A stretch of DNA of 64,000 nt from Porodaedalea pini (Eukaryota > Basidiomycota > Agaricomycetes > Hymenochaetales > Hymenochaetaceae). The notes under the pieces were generated by a model. The model searched no databases. It was not told the DNA's origin and saw only the letters and a list, made by a program, of their open reading frames with translations. A program made the position numbers and the translations under genes. Below are positions 30,757-41,877 of the stretch, piece after piece. The DNA is taken from the NCBI GenBank assembly GCA_002794775.1, contig NBAY01000062.1, positions 186,001 to 250,000 on the forward strand. The letters are read 5' to 3'. Positions within the stretch are counted from its first letter, which is position 1, and each line of letters begins with the position of its first letter.

Positions 30757-31600
30757 GCTATCATTGAGTAACAGTAACAGGAAAGACAAACATACACATC
30801 ATGACCCAGCTATTGAAGCCCTTCATACCAACAGTGATGATGATGTAGTTACTGAGACCCCTAAGAACCTTGCTCCCACTAATAACAAAGCAGTCTGTAT
30901 GTGCACCAAGCTGGTGACTGGCCTCAGCCTTGGAGCACTCCGCATAGGAAGCTTTTTTTATTGCATTGCTTTCACCTGTAATGCCACACTCATTGCATTT
31001 GACTTTGTGTCCCGAGAGGAAGATATCATCACATGAGACAATCTTGCCCAGTTCAAGCAGTGCAATATCACCGACAACCAATTCCTGTACACAAACTGAG
31101 ACTTTGTTCTTGAATAAAATCAACGAAAATTGTATCTTAGTGTTGATGACACCCTCGACCCATTCCATGGGAGGCTCCATACATGTTTGTCCCTGTCCAC
31201 ATGTAAATGTCTGGTGTGGCATGCCAAAGTCCTGGAAGAGACCAGGCACAAGAGAAATGACCATCACGATCAAAAGCAGCACAAGCACCCTATCTTCAGT
31301 GCAATCCACATGAGCTGTAAAAGACTCTTGCTCCTCTGGCTGGGGAGTATGTTCTGTCCATAGACACCCTGTCGCACTTCGGATGAAGCTGAGGAAGCTA
31401 AGGAAGGTTTGCCCTTAGAAGATAATCTAGTCAAGCCACACTTCGCATCTGTACCAAGGCTGTTCAAAACGCCATCTGCACCACGAAGCAACTTGAGAGC
31501 TTGCAGACTTTTCGGATCGACCAGCCGTGCAAGCCTCAAGGGGTTGAGCTCTCCAAAAAGTGCAATTCGAGAATCCAGAGCGATCTGATTGAGTAGATAA
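30757..31600 (-). pseudogene. P-type Ca2+-ATPase (PMC1-like), N-terminal part, decayed
   Basis: PMC1-type pumps move Ca2+ into the vacuole. The minus strand reads NPLRLARLVDPKSLQALKLL, then VYGQNILPSQRSKSLLQLMW (cation-ATPase N-terminal region). After a frameshift near 31290 come VISLVPGLFQDFG, FTCGQGQTCMEPP and VVGDIALLELG, and the actuator motif TGES in CGITGESNAIKKAS. A membrane segment and its flanks between WVEGV and the actuator domain are missing. The coding part stops at about 30796, followed by gtatgtttg, a 5' splice site. The foldback element lies in that intron. Frameshift and deletion make it non-functional. Confidence 0.8.
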
Positions 31601-31744
31601 GAGAGGAATATGAACATGCCAACAAGTGATTTCGGTGATGAGGGCATCTGCCCAGAGCAAGGAGTGACTAAACATGGGAGTAGGGTAAAAGAAAGAAAGA
31701 AAAAGAAAAAGGGCAGGAATCCGAACTTATACATGTTCCAAGAT
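31601..31744. other. Junction between ATPase and CAP-Gly remnants
   Basis: An A-rich stretch (aaagaaagaaagaaaaagaaaaag near 31690) and no recognisable coding. The two pseudogenes are head to tail on the minus strand. Confidence 0.4.
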
Positions 31745-32461
31745 TCACAAGTCCGAACCGACAGCATCTACAACATACAGCACCTGCTGTGGCCTCACAA
31801 AGAAACCTCAATACTCTGCGTTCGACACGTCCGACACTGATGGCGACGCGCTACGGAAACGCTTCTTGTGGTCAACGCTGAGCTACTCCCCCTCACGCTT
31901 CGTGCCCTTCCAGCCACTAATAACGCTAGTGCCATAGCTATTCGTCAAATCAACGCATCGCCCTATTCCGATGCTAAAGTCCCGACGTCAAAGTAGCGCA
32001 CGCCACCCCACGAGCCATCATTCCACTGGCGACCCTCCAGCTGATCGTCTGCCTAAGCACCGCCCACGGGCATCTCGACACCGACCCATGGCCCGCTCTC
32101 ACCCTCAACCACGCTGATATAACGGGCGAATGCGCGGAACCGCTTCCGCTTTGAAGTAATGATACATGGAATGCCAATGTCCAATGTAGCGCCACGGGGT
32201 TGCAGCATGACCGTCTCGCTTGCAGACGCCGTCTCTCCCGCAGGTACTCGATTGAGGGTAATGGTGTCATTCGATTCCTCACGCCGCAATGTAGCGCGAG
32301 TTGTATTTGATCCGTTGTCGCTCGACCGCAGAGATCTGTCGCCTGCGATGCTGGCATCTGCCCGCCCTTTCCCCTTACCCTTCCTTTTAATTGCCAATGT
32401 ACTGCCTGTATTGGGAGGATCTTCGAGGTCGATAATTTCCTTAGATGGCATTTTCGGCGTT
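31745..32461 (-). pseudogene. CAP-Gly domain part of the BTB gene (array B)
   Basis: The minus strand reads [13 protein letters not shown], a basic stretch (KRKGKGKGRAD) and then a CAP-Gly domain: FRAFARYISVVEGESGPWVGVEM, WNDGSWGGVRYFDVG and, near the end, FFVRPQQVLYVVDAVGSDL with a stop at 31745-31747. CAP-Gly domains bind the C-termini of tubulin and of plus-end proteins. An in-frame TAG splits the domain at about 32053, with more stops further on. The piece is separated from the BTB/linker part by 2.1 kb of RPB1 in the same orientation. I infer that BTB, linker and CAP-Gly were one gene into which RPB1 sequence was placed. Confidence 0.75.
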
Positions 32462-34580
32462 GGCGAAGCTTTCCACGATACGACCAGCAACGTAGTTCAT
32501 CGTAAGTTTCCTGTCAAGCACCTTCGAGCAATTGAGCTCAAGACGAAGTAGCCATGGCGACTGAAGATGAAGACCCGACTCAATTTCCTCGTCGGGAATG
32601 GCGAAGAATGCATCAACAAACTCCTTATCCTCCTCAATAATCGTCGTACTTGAATCAGGATCGTAGTAGATCTCGACCGCCGCTGTAACGGTACGCAGCG
32701 ATGTGTACGCAAGTTCTATTTGCACCGACTTGGCCCTCGCGTCGACAGCAGCAATTTCTGGGTTCAGGTATATTGTGAGCGACGGAGTCTTGATATTCGC
32801 ATGCGGAATGCAACAGAAGTGTTCTCGGCAGCCTCCTTTATTAAAAGATCATCGCCGCGCACAACGATGAGGCGGTCCGCCAGCTGCTGCACCTGCTCAA
32901 TGATGTAAACCGGCTCCAGATCGCTCGGTTTTCTGCGGTCGATATGGAAAGTCTGCGTTGCGTTCTGCACGATGCGGTTCAGGTTGACAGGAAGATAGTG
33001 GGCAGCGGAATATTCACGGAGCAATTTACGATCCTCATGAAGACGGTCATATTCCTCATCGAGTTTTTGCTGGAGCTCAAGGGATGAGTCATCGATACCG
33101 ACTTGCAAAGCACCAGGAATGAATCCACCCTTCGGGTCAGTGACGTCGACCCTATAGCGATGTTCGAACTCGCGATCATTGATACCAAATGTTTTGATCG
33201 TTTGCTGTTCAATAAAAGCACCGTCCATACCATCCTCGCCATGCACGAATTGGATCAGGTCATCCAGTGAGTTTCGTACAGTCCCGTCGTAGCTGACAGT
33301 CACGTCTTCGGGTGTCTTTACAAGTCGACGCTGAATGTAAACAGTCTCGGCCGTCTTGACAGCAGTATCGATCAAACCTTCGCGACCAGCCATAGCGTGG
33401 AAGAAAAACTCTTGCGGAGTTAATCCACGAAGATACGAGTTCTCAACGAAACCGCGCGCCTCTGGGCTGAAGTCGTCCTTCGTAAAGTGAGGTAGTGTGC
33501 AATGTCTGAAGCCAAACGGGACTCACTTCCCTTCAACGGACTGCTGACCAACACAGACGGGCATCTGCGAGATGTTAATGAACGAACCCTTCGAACCTGC
33601 GACAACCATCTGTTCGACATTGTTGTCCTCCTTCAGGTTCTTCTGTGCGGATTGACCGGAGTGGTCACGCGCCAAGTTGAGATCGCGTTCGACTTGACTC
33701 TCGAACGACTCGCGAATAGTCATACCCGGTGCAGCTTTCAGAGGTCGTTAGATGCATCTTCAATGGCCTGCACGACATTCTGCTTCCGCATCCTGATCTG
33801 CTCCGTGATGTACGCCATTGTCTTCTTATCCGCGACCGTATCACCAATGCCTATCCTGAATCCATTGTGGAACAGCCAGTAATTAATGATCTGCTGGAGA
33901 CCAGTGAACAGCGTACGAGTCGCTTCGGGACCTTTTTCGCGGAAGACGACATGGATAAGACCGCCTTGCGACGCTCCAACCGTCTTTTTCTCCACGATAC
34001 CAAAGATGATCTCGCCGTTTTCAATGAGCATGCCATCGTCGAAAACGGGGCTCGAAGATTTCGGATCAGGCGAGCGATATATGTTTATTCCGCGAGGAAT
34101 CGTCATGCTAAGAATCTGTTTGCCCGTCCATAATGGCTTCGGCTTCAAGATCGCCGGCGTCGGAATCGTGCCGTCCCAGTCCGGCACCCAGAGCAGGATG
34201 TTTTGCACCTGCACCCAGTCGAGGAAGCTATCCCGCAGAGTGAATTTCCGGACACCGCACGACGTGTCCTGTACGATGCCCATAACAGGTTTGTTCGCCT
34301 GCGGCGAGATGATCTGCTTCGCAACCTATGCAATTTGACTGAACTCGGCTCTCGTCTCTTCGTTCTGAGGAATGCTAGACGGAGCTGAGAAAGAGATGTA
34401 AAGCTAATCTTAAAAGTGACATACTGCATGTTCATCTCATTGCCATCTAAATCGGCGGTATACGGTGGGGTGATGGAAAGATTTAGACGAAAGGCTAATA
34501 TACACTAATCAGCAACCATACAATGAGTTAAAGGTGGATAAACACGTACTAGAGTAAGGCATAAGTCGCACGCGAGGCCT
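32462..34580 (-). pseudogene. RPB1: RNA polymerase II largest subunit RPB1, central part (array B)
   Basis: Reading the minus strand: RVRLMPYS, intron, RLNLSITPPY..ADLDGNEMN (active-site loop), intron, then [55 protein letters not shown], the bridge helix ([20 protein letters not shown]), and on to [17 protein letters not shown]. The third catalytic aspartate is replaced by asparagine (GAT to AAT, about 34436). About 100 codons including the trigger loop are missing near 32790. Several frameshifts and stops are present (for example near 33735). Kept introns show a DNA-level origin. It is inserted between the linker and CAP-Gly parts of the BTB gene and ends out of frame with the latter. Confidence 0.93.
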
Positions 34581-37038
34581 CGCCGGAGAAGGCTTCTTCT
34601 CATCAACTGGAGGGGACTTCTTCGTCGCTTTCTTCTTCCCTCCAGCTGTTGCCATAGATGCAGCTGATCGAATTGAATTCGCCGACGGTGACTTTCGAAT
34701 GACGGGCGTCTTGTTCGCTGTTGTTTTCGTAGATACTGTAGTAGTGGGCGACACCTTCCATGTGCGTGACGCTGCGTTTACCGTACTAAATGGCGCCGTA
34801 CTCGTTTCAGAGACGCGACGCGGCCGTCCTTTCGGTAGCGCCGACGCCGGCGTTTTAGGAGATCTTGAGGTTCTGGTGCTGCGCATCGAGGTCGAGACCT
34901 TCCTCGACCGAGTAACAGAGTCGCGCGGAGTCATATTCTCGCGAGGCGTCTTGAATGTAGGCTCGCGTGTTGAAGCCCCGCTCCTGCTGCTGGACATTGA
35001 CACATTCGAGAGCGAGGATGTCGGTCACGAGGGCGGATGAGGTGGACGAAGAGTACCTTGCTGGCCTGCTGTGGCGGCATTTCTGTGGATAGTCGATGCA
35101 TGTGAACGAGTAGATGAAACAGAGGCGGCGACAGATTTTGGTCTTTGCATCGAGACGATGTTCGGTAGTTTTACACTCGTGACACCTGCGTCTTTCCCAG
35201 TTGTGCGCGGAGAACGAGAAGCTACACCGGGCCGTCGAGAAACCACGGAAGATGACGCGGTAGAGCGTGCAAGGGACGAGGTCGAGCCTTTTAGTCGCGG
35301 GCTTTCTTGTTCGTCACCCACCCCATCCACGTCCATACTGGAAGTAAACGAGAGTGCACTCGGTGCCCTATGGACACTTGGACTCGTACTACGCGGGGTG
35401 GACGGCGCAAACTTTGAGTCTGGCCGGCTCTCCTTACGCTCACGCTCCGTCGCAGTCGTAAGGCGCGATGACGTTCAGCTAGTCGTCGACGCAACGCTGC
35501 GCGCTACGCTCCGGACAGATGCGCTAGACGAGGTGACAGCTGCGTTCCCGCGAGCAAGGTTCTTGTTCAGCACGCTCGTACGAAGCGAATGTGACGTGCT
35601 CATGCTATCGCGCTCAGTGGTGTCTTCGACCCTGCTGAGAGTAGGGCGAAGGCCTGCTCGCGTAAGCGGCCCACACACCATGTTGGAGTTGCTCGTCGTC
35701 GGCGTTAAAAGATCTTCGACAGGGATGTTGATCTCTGTAGATTGTTATGAGCAATACCATCGCTGATCTCCTTGATCGCCCAACTTTCCAACGCATCGAA
35801 GCCACCCCCGTTCCAGATACCGACCCAGAGCCTTCGAAGCAGGTCCATACGAGTCTGTTCAACTTGCACACGGATGTGGATGATGCTTGATAAGAGGGTC
35901 TCGCTTGGTTCCGTATGGTACTGACGAAGAAGAATTGCAGAAAGAAGAGTCTGCGAAGGAATGAGCACAACAATAAACCCGATTATATTTTAATACTCAC
36001 CTGATAGAGCATGCCAGCATTCGACTCCGCCATGCCCCTCCACACAGCTTCCATAACCCATTCAACTCGCTCCCCGTCCTCAAACCGTCCTAGCCCATCA
36101 TTCTCCATAATCTCAACCCACTCGCGCTCATTCAAACACTTCTCCGCCTCGTTGCAAAGCAGCGCATCCACAAACCCCCTTGCTGTCATAAACCATTTCT
36201 CTCACACCCTCTACCCAGGCTTTGCGCACAGAGTTGAGCTTCACTAAGGCCGCATGCGCAGCGAAGAGCAAAGGAAACACATTCTGCAGGAGCGCACGCT
36301 TCTTCAGGCCGGTCATCAACCCGTCTTTCGTCTGCTGCGGGAGTGCAGCGAAGTCCGGTGTGCACCAGCCCTCTCCGAAAAGACCAACAAGGGCGCGCCG
36401 CGCGCTGCGCTCAACGTATGTGTTCTGCATGTCTGGCCGCACAGAAAACAGGCAGCGACACCCACCTGTGCCCCAGCGACCTCCAGTGATACGTTCATAC
36501 TCGGCAAATTCGAGGAAAGCGTGGAAGAGCCCATGGGGCATCTCCTGTTCATACTCGGCAAGTTCGAGGAAAGCGTGGAAGAGCCCATGGGGCATCTCCT
36601 GCACGAGGCGTGCCTTCACCTCGTCATGGAGCGTTTGCAATGGAAGATAGTTCGCGGAGCACAGGATAGCAAAGGCGGTGTCCAAATCATATGAACAGTT
36701 GCTGAAGCTGAGCGTGCCGGTGTGTAAGTATCCTAAGGTAAAGTGCAGTGCTGGAGGAGTGAAGGAAGGCGAGAGAAGGCGAAGGGTTGTGAGCTCGCCG
36801 GGCAGGGATATTCTTGAGACCGTAGGTGATGAGTTGATCGTAGAAATACGGCGCACGCGTTATAAGAACGAATCAATGCGAGCAGAAGACAGCGGTCGTC
36901 TCTTTCTCGTTGGAAGGAGCACCTGTTGTTGGCATATCGATGTGATGTGTAGTTCAATGCGAACGTCAGAATAATCACATGAGGGAACGAAGCGAGTGTG
37001 TTTGCTGCAGCGAAACAGACTCGTCGACGACTGCAAGT
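34581..37038 (-). pseudogene. BTB gene: BTB part, helical region and Ser-rich linker (array B)
   Basis: On the minus strand the remnant starts in the second BTB segment (IELHITSICQQQ, about 36970). It continues with ALHFTLGYLHTGTLSF (the BTB YTG box), VRKAWVEGVREMVYDS, EWVEIMENDGLGRFEDGERV, an intron (about 35951-36001) and QTRMDLLRR..GGFDALESWAIKEIS. A long Ser/Arg/Thr-rich, presumably disordered linker follows (35690-34590), split by an intron near 34990-35057 and ending AVDEKKPSPAR-like before RPB1. A 54 bp tandem duplication lies at 36497-36604. Frameshifts and stops abound. Compared with array A, the N-terminal exon is lost between the terminus and about 36980. Confidence 0.75.
36497..36604. 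repeat. 54 bp tandem duplication in the array B BTB gene
   Basis: Two adjacent copies beginning catactcggcaaattcgagg differ at one or two positions. In the gene they duplicate 18 codons around FHAFLEFAEYE. Array C has a single copy. Confidence 0.9.
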
Positions 37039-37400
37039 TGGAGATCACATGTTGGCACTGTCGTCAACTTTGCTTTCGACACATTTTTAATTCAACCAGG
37101 CCACCTTATTTTACAAAAAATACATAGGCAGATAGAGAATTGTCTGAAGTTTTTTTACATGGTTCAAGCTTGCGATTTGGATGGTTGAATAAAATTAAAT
37201 GTGCCAATGAAGAAAGTGAGCACTGTACAGCCACAAAAGCTGTGAGTCGGTCCATAGCCACAGCTCAATTTAGTAGAAATGGGGTCCAAAATTAACATAT
37301 ATGGTATGCCATCAGCTTATGAAGCTGACAAAAACCCAAATCGGGCTCCAAAAATTGGCCCACATTAAAAGACGATACTTCGTAAACTCAGTAATCGTAA
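37039..37400 (-). mobile_element. Terminus of array B (362 bp repeat)
   Basis: Inverted copy of the 6556-6918 sequence, with the outer end at 37400 (minus strand ttacgattactgag). The outer flank is Copia RNase H sequence. The hairpin is kept with a changed loop. Confidence 0.65.
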
Positions 37401-38273
37401 TGAGGATGACAGGCGCTCTACAAGTAGGATGGTGGTCAAAATGGGAACTGGTGCAATCAGTTGGGCAAGCCGGTTACAAACTATTGTGACTCTCTCTACT
37501 ACTGAGGCAGAATACATTTCTGCTGTACAGTCAGGACAAGAGATCATGTGGTTGCGCAACTTGCTCACTGAGTTTGGGTATCAGTTTGATGCCCTATCTG
37601 TCCTCTATGTTGACAACCAGTCTGCATTAGTAGTTGCCAGAAATCCTGAACATCATGGGCACATGAAACACCTAGACCTGCATCATTACTAGTTGAGGGA
37701 TGTGGTTGAAGCAGGTTATGTAGATGTGAGGTACTTGTCCACCAAGTGTTAGGCGGGAGCCCGGGAGACGACTCGGACTGGGCAGGCCTCGGCTGACTGT
37801 CGTCTGGGACGTGCTATACTCGAGCGTAGACTCGGGACACGCTTACTCAGGCTAGGTCGTCGCGGAGGTAAGAGGATTAATACAAGTCTAAACTAATACA
37901 AGGGGGACGAGTCTCACCTAGGTCGTCGCGGAGGTAAGAGGAAAAGCAGAACAAGGAGTTCATGCGATTCCTGAGACCTTATATAGCGACGACCGTGAGA
38001 CTATATTACCTAACATTACATAACGAGTGGGAATGGAACGAATGAAGGTAGTGTGGGAATGATTGTGTAAGATGGGTAAATATAATGAAAAGGACGAATA
38101 TAATAAAGGAAATGGTAAAAGGGAAAATAAAGGAAAAGGTGAAAGTTCAGGTTCTAACACCAAGTCTATGCCTGCTGATATCATGACCAAAGCCCTTGGG
38201 CAGTTGAAGGTGGGAGAAATGTGTGGGATGTTAGGTCTTAAATGACTTACAGATGTGTCAGATCAGGTGGGAG
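37401..38273 (+). pseudogene. Copia pol C-terminus (RNase H), interrupted by a solo LTR
   Basis: The frame reads EDDRRSTS, MGTGAISWASRLQTIVTLST, TEAEYISAVQSGQEIMWLRN, VDNQSALVVARNPEHHGHMK and, after the solo LTR at 37747-38159, SMPADIMTKALGQLKVGEMC with a stop at about 38244. These are the canonical Copia RNase H blocks. A TAG follows LDLHHY at about 37690. The upstream part of the reverse transcriptase is absent here, but a matching 5' portion ends at 46536, 9 kb away, so the two look like parts of tandem or permuted copies. Confidence 0.88.
37742..38164 (-). mobile_element. Solo gypsy LTR in Copia
   Basis: The LTR occupies 37747-38159 (413 bp, tgttagg..tctaaca) between duplicated CCAAG (37742-37746 and 38160-38164). 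There is no internal gypsy sequence, so it is the product of LTR-LTR recombination. The flanking Copia frame rejoins when it is removed. Confidence 0.93.
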
Positions 38274-38726
38274 TATTGGAAGCATGATCCTGACACTTAT
38301 TCTGTATTTTGTTTATTTTAATTGTTTTGTTCCCACGCTCTTGCTCGCAGATGGGTACCCATCTGCAAGCATCACATGATTTTTGTGTTCCCACACTTTT
38401 GCTCACAGATGGGTACCCATCCGTGAGCATCACATGACTTCTTGTGTTATGTAATATTAGCTTCAAAGCGGCTGAGTCCATGCATGAGTGTCCCTATCTG
38501 TTGCACTCATCCATTGGACTCAGGTATATACTTGAGGTAGTGGGCCATTGGGATGGCAAGCTACAATTACTGTTTTCTGTGTCTTTTGTTTAATATGAGA
38601 GGACTAAAGCTTGCAAATTATATTAAAATATTATTCTCATTAGTGAATTATTTAGTATTTAGTAAACAGTAATCATAGCTTGCCATCCTAATGGCCCACT
38701 ACCTCAAGTCATCTGTAATCGTGTCA
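38274..38726 (+). repeat. Copia LTR carrying a MITE (approximate ends)
   Basis: It follows a purine-rich tract (gatcaggtgggag) after the pol stop and begins tattggaagc, like a mutated TGTTGG start. It would end near gtgtca, before the gag leader, giving about 275 bp without the 178 bp MITE. It therefore serves as 3' LTR of the Copia piece on its left and 5' LTR of the one on its right. Inside are two copies of a 57 bp unit (38329-38385 and 38387-38443), each with a palindrome around gggtaccc. The first contains the perfect 20 bp palindrome at 38347-38366. Confidence 0.55.
38531..38708 (+). mobile_element. MITE, complete (178 bp)
   Basis: Same length and termini as 14237-14414 (cttgaggtag..ctacctcaag; inverted repeats of about 44 bp with about three mismatches). 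It is inserted in the Copia LTR. Confidence 0.88.
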
Positions 38727-38835
38727 TTGTGGTCTGTACACACTTTCCTTCACTGTGCCCCACTCACGCATCCAATTCCTCCCAAACATCACACACACGT
38801 CATACCTATTATCCCCTACCTACCTGTGAAACGTC

Positions 38836-40792
38836 ATGTCTGAATCTGCCCCTGCCGACTCGCTGTCTTCGTTTAACAAGTTGGATGAAAACAACTATCC
38901 CACTTGGAAATTTGACATGCAGGCTGCCCTTCAGTACAAGAAGCTTTGGTGCCTCGTTTCAGGCAAGGAGTTGAAGCCATCTTCTCCTCCTAATAAAGTC
39001 AAACTCTGGGAAGAAAGGGCTGAGCAAGCAGCCGGCCTTATCTACCAGAAACTCGAAAAACAGCATGCAGATTTTGGTACAAGCACATATGGGTGACCCT
39101 GTGGAGATGTGGAAAGTGCTCAAGAAACTGCACAAGCAGGACAACCCAGTTGCATGTTTTATTGCCTATGACAAGTTTTTTGGTATCAGCAAGAAGGAGG
39201 ATGAGTCTCTGACTGCACTAGTCAGCAGAGTCGAGCTTGGACTTCATAACATCAGAAATACGCGCACCAGCACTCTCAAACTCAAAGATTTTGAGGATGA
39301 GCTTGCATGTGTTGCCTTGGTTCGCTCCCTGCCTGAAGAGTACTCATCCTTCCGCTCTGTACTCCTGCTCCTGACAGATTTCAAGTTAAAGACACTTAAG
39401 GAAGCATTTATACAGGAGCAGATGAACCGTCAATCACATGCTGGTGATCAGTCCATGGCCCTGAAAGCGTCCTCTGCTCCCTCTAAGCCTTCCTCATTGT
39501 CTCAGCCTGTTGTCTGCGAGTTTTGCGGCATTAAAGGTCATCCAGAGTCAAAGTGCTTCAAGAGACGTGATGCAATTGATGCAATTAGGGCTAAGAAAAA
39601 GGATAAGAAAGGGAAGACTAAGGAGAAAGCACAATCTGCTCAGCAGGACGACTCCGAGTCTGTCCAATCTGCTGAATTTGCTGGAAATGCAAGTACCCCA
39701 GACTTCACCAACCCCTATACACCCCTCATTCTCGATGCAGGAACTGATTAGATTGTTGATACAGGTGCCACTTGCCACATGACACCCCACCGACACTGGT
39801 TTCACAAGTATTCACCAAATTGCACCCCTATATGCCTTGCAAACAATGAAATCATCTATTCTGTTGGAGTGGGCACAGTGCAATTTCAACCAGTAGTCAA
39901 TGGCAAAGATGGACACTTACTTGAATTTGAACGTGTACTTCATGTACCTGACTTGCAAAACAATCTCCTCTCAGTCCTGTATTTAACTCGTGCCAAATCA
40001 TATATTGTCACTATTCAGCGTGATAAGATTCTGTTCAATTGAAATGGCACTCTTCTCTTCACTGCAAATGTCACTCCCAACAATGCTGCATCGCTCAATG
40101 GCCAAGTTGTGCCTATGAGTGCATTCTCTGTGCTTACAAGCACTTGTCCACTCAATTTGACTCTGTGGCATCGACATTTTGCACACCTACACCATGGTGA
40201 TGTGAGAAAACTGCTCAATGAGCATTTAGTTGAGGGAATGGTGATTAAGTCAAAGGACTTACCAGATCCGATCTGTGAGCCTTGTATTGCAGGCAAACAG
40301 CATCGTTCTAATGTCTCAAAACTTGCATTGCATCGTGGTCAAGTCTTCTTCAACTGGTTCACTCAGATATGCATGTTCCTCTTCCCGTTCAGTCAAGGAA
40401 TGGTTACAAGTACTGGATCACCTTCATTGATGATTTCAGTCACTTCTGGGTGGTCCTGCCTTTGAAGAAGAAGAGTGACGCCTTTGGCGCTTTTAAGCAT
40501 TTTAAGACATATGCAGAGAATCAGTTGGATTTGAAGATTAAGGCCACTCATGATGATAAGAGAGGAGAATACATGCCAAAGGAATGGGATCAACTCTGCA
40601 AAAATGAAGGCATTCATCACCAGCACACTGTCAGAAATGAACCCCACCAAAACGGTGTTGCTGAACACGCAAACAGGACGTTAGCTGAGGGCATCACCAC
40701 TATACTGAATGAAGCACACTTACCTGCTACTTTCTGGTGGGATGCAGTTGCTGCTTTTGTTCATGTCCATAATCGCTCTCCTACGTCTGCGG
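38836..40792 (+). pseudogene. Copia gag-protease-integrase, 5' part
   Basis: ATG 38836 starts a Copia gag (FNKLDENNYPTWKFDMQAAL), with a frameshift near 39070 and a CCHC knuckle (CEFCGIKGHPESKC). A TAG at 39749 precedes the protease motif VDTGATCHM. Another stop at 40040 precedes the integrase zinc region (LWHRHFAHLHHGDV..CEPCIAGKQH). A frameshift lies near 40370, and then come the integrase core segments ITFIDDFSHFWVV, the second catalytic aspartate region (HDDKRGEYM, where the usual Asn-Gly is altered) and EPHQNGVAEHANRTL. The gag-only element interrupts it after NRSPTSAV. The frame resumes at 44856. Multiple lesions show that it is old. Confidence 0.92.
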
Positions 40793-41789
40793 TGTGGAGA
40801 TCCTGATGCCGCTGGCCTCAGAATCGGCTCTATTAGGTTCGACTCGACTCAGGACAGTCTTACAAGTATCCCCGACGCATTTCAGGACAGTTTCAGTGTT
40901 TGGCAGTATTAACTCGACGCATACAGCTTGGTTCTGCACCGGTGAGCCACTGAAGTCCGTTTTGGGTCACATCTGGTATTGTTCCGAGCCTCCCGAAGCT
41001 TAATTACTCATGTTCTCGAGTTACGGCTCCGAGTTCCGGCTATTTGGTGTTGTTTGGCTAGAGCCTCCGGTCTGTCTTTGTGTCCTTTGTACGCCGCTCA
41101 GAGGCTCAACCCTCTGTTGGTTATTTAAACACTCATGTAAATGTCTCAAAAATACAAGTTTAGTTCCCCTGAGTCAGTCCCAGTCTTTAGTTCTCGTCTC
41201 CGTTGCCGTTCAGTGTCGTTCCGTCCGTTCCGTCCGTTCCGTCTCGAGTCCCGTTTTCGGCCAAATCTTGCTTTCGCTATATCGCCCTCAGTTCTTATCC
41301 GTTTCCCGAGCTCTCTTCAGATTCTTAACCTCGTCGAAAATCGCTTTCGAACACTGTCTTTTCTTGCACGATTCCGAACCCGCGTCGTAGAGCTACGAAA
41401 ATAGCTTTTGGTTCCGGGAGTTCCGTGCGTTCCGCCAGCTGCAACCAGTGCAACTGCTATATCTCCGTCAATTCTGCATCGCGTCTCGAGGTCTTTTCAG
41501 ATTCAGAATCTTCTCGACGAATAGTATCGATTCCTGTCTTCACTGGCGAGTTTCCGAGCCCGGGTTGTCAAGATCGTAGTTGCTCTTTGTTCTCCGACCG
41601 CATTTAGGCATGTTTTGCCGGTCGTCCTTTGTACTCACGTCCTCGAGTCGACACCTAGCCCCGAGTATTCTATTACACTTCCCCACACTTCCTGACACTA
41701 TCCCCTCCATCAGACACGTTAGAGTGAACCCCCAGTGGCCGAACTCAACCAGGTCCGAGTCTGCCAGTAGACCGTACTGTCACCTTTCA
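40793..41789 (+). repeat. 5' LTR of the gag-only element
   Basis: Starts tgtggagatcc, ends cacctttca. It contains three tandem 9 bp units of the form gttccgtcc (about 41218-41244) and related gttccg repeats near 41415-41435. Confidence 0.9.
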
Positions 41790-41792
41790 AAT

Positions 41793-41809
41793 TGGAGCCC
41801 ACCGCGAGG
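41793..41809 (+). other. Primer-binding site of the gag-only element
   Basis: TGGAGCCCACCGCGAGG begins 3 bp after the 5' LTR. It starts with TGG as expected for pairing to a tRNA 3' CCA end. I cannot name the tRNA without a search. Confidence 0.5.
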
Positions 41810-41877
41810 GGGTTTCTGTCTTTGTGTTGGGAGTGTTCCCCTTTGTTTTCTTTCAGCTTCGGTCCATCAGATTCAGT

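Noticed and set aside
34699..35766. Long plus-strand frames opposite the Ser-rich linker (also 48318-49376)
   Set aside because: The high GC and Ser/Arg codon pattern of the linker creates open antisense frames. The sense strand carries introns and the conserved linker.
41010..41390. Frames duplicated exactly at 41010-41390 and 44072-44452
   Set aside because: They lie inside the two LTRs of the gag-only element and are repeated only because the LTRs are. No conserved domain is seen.
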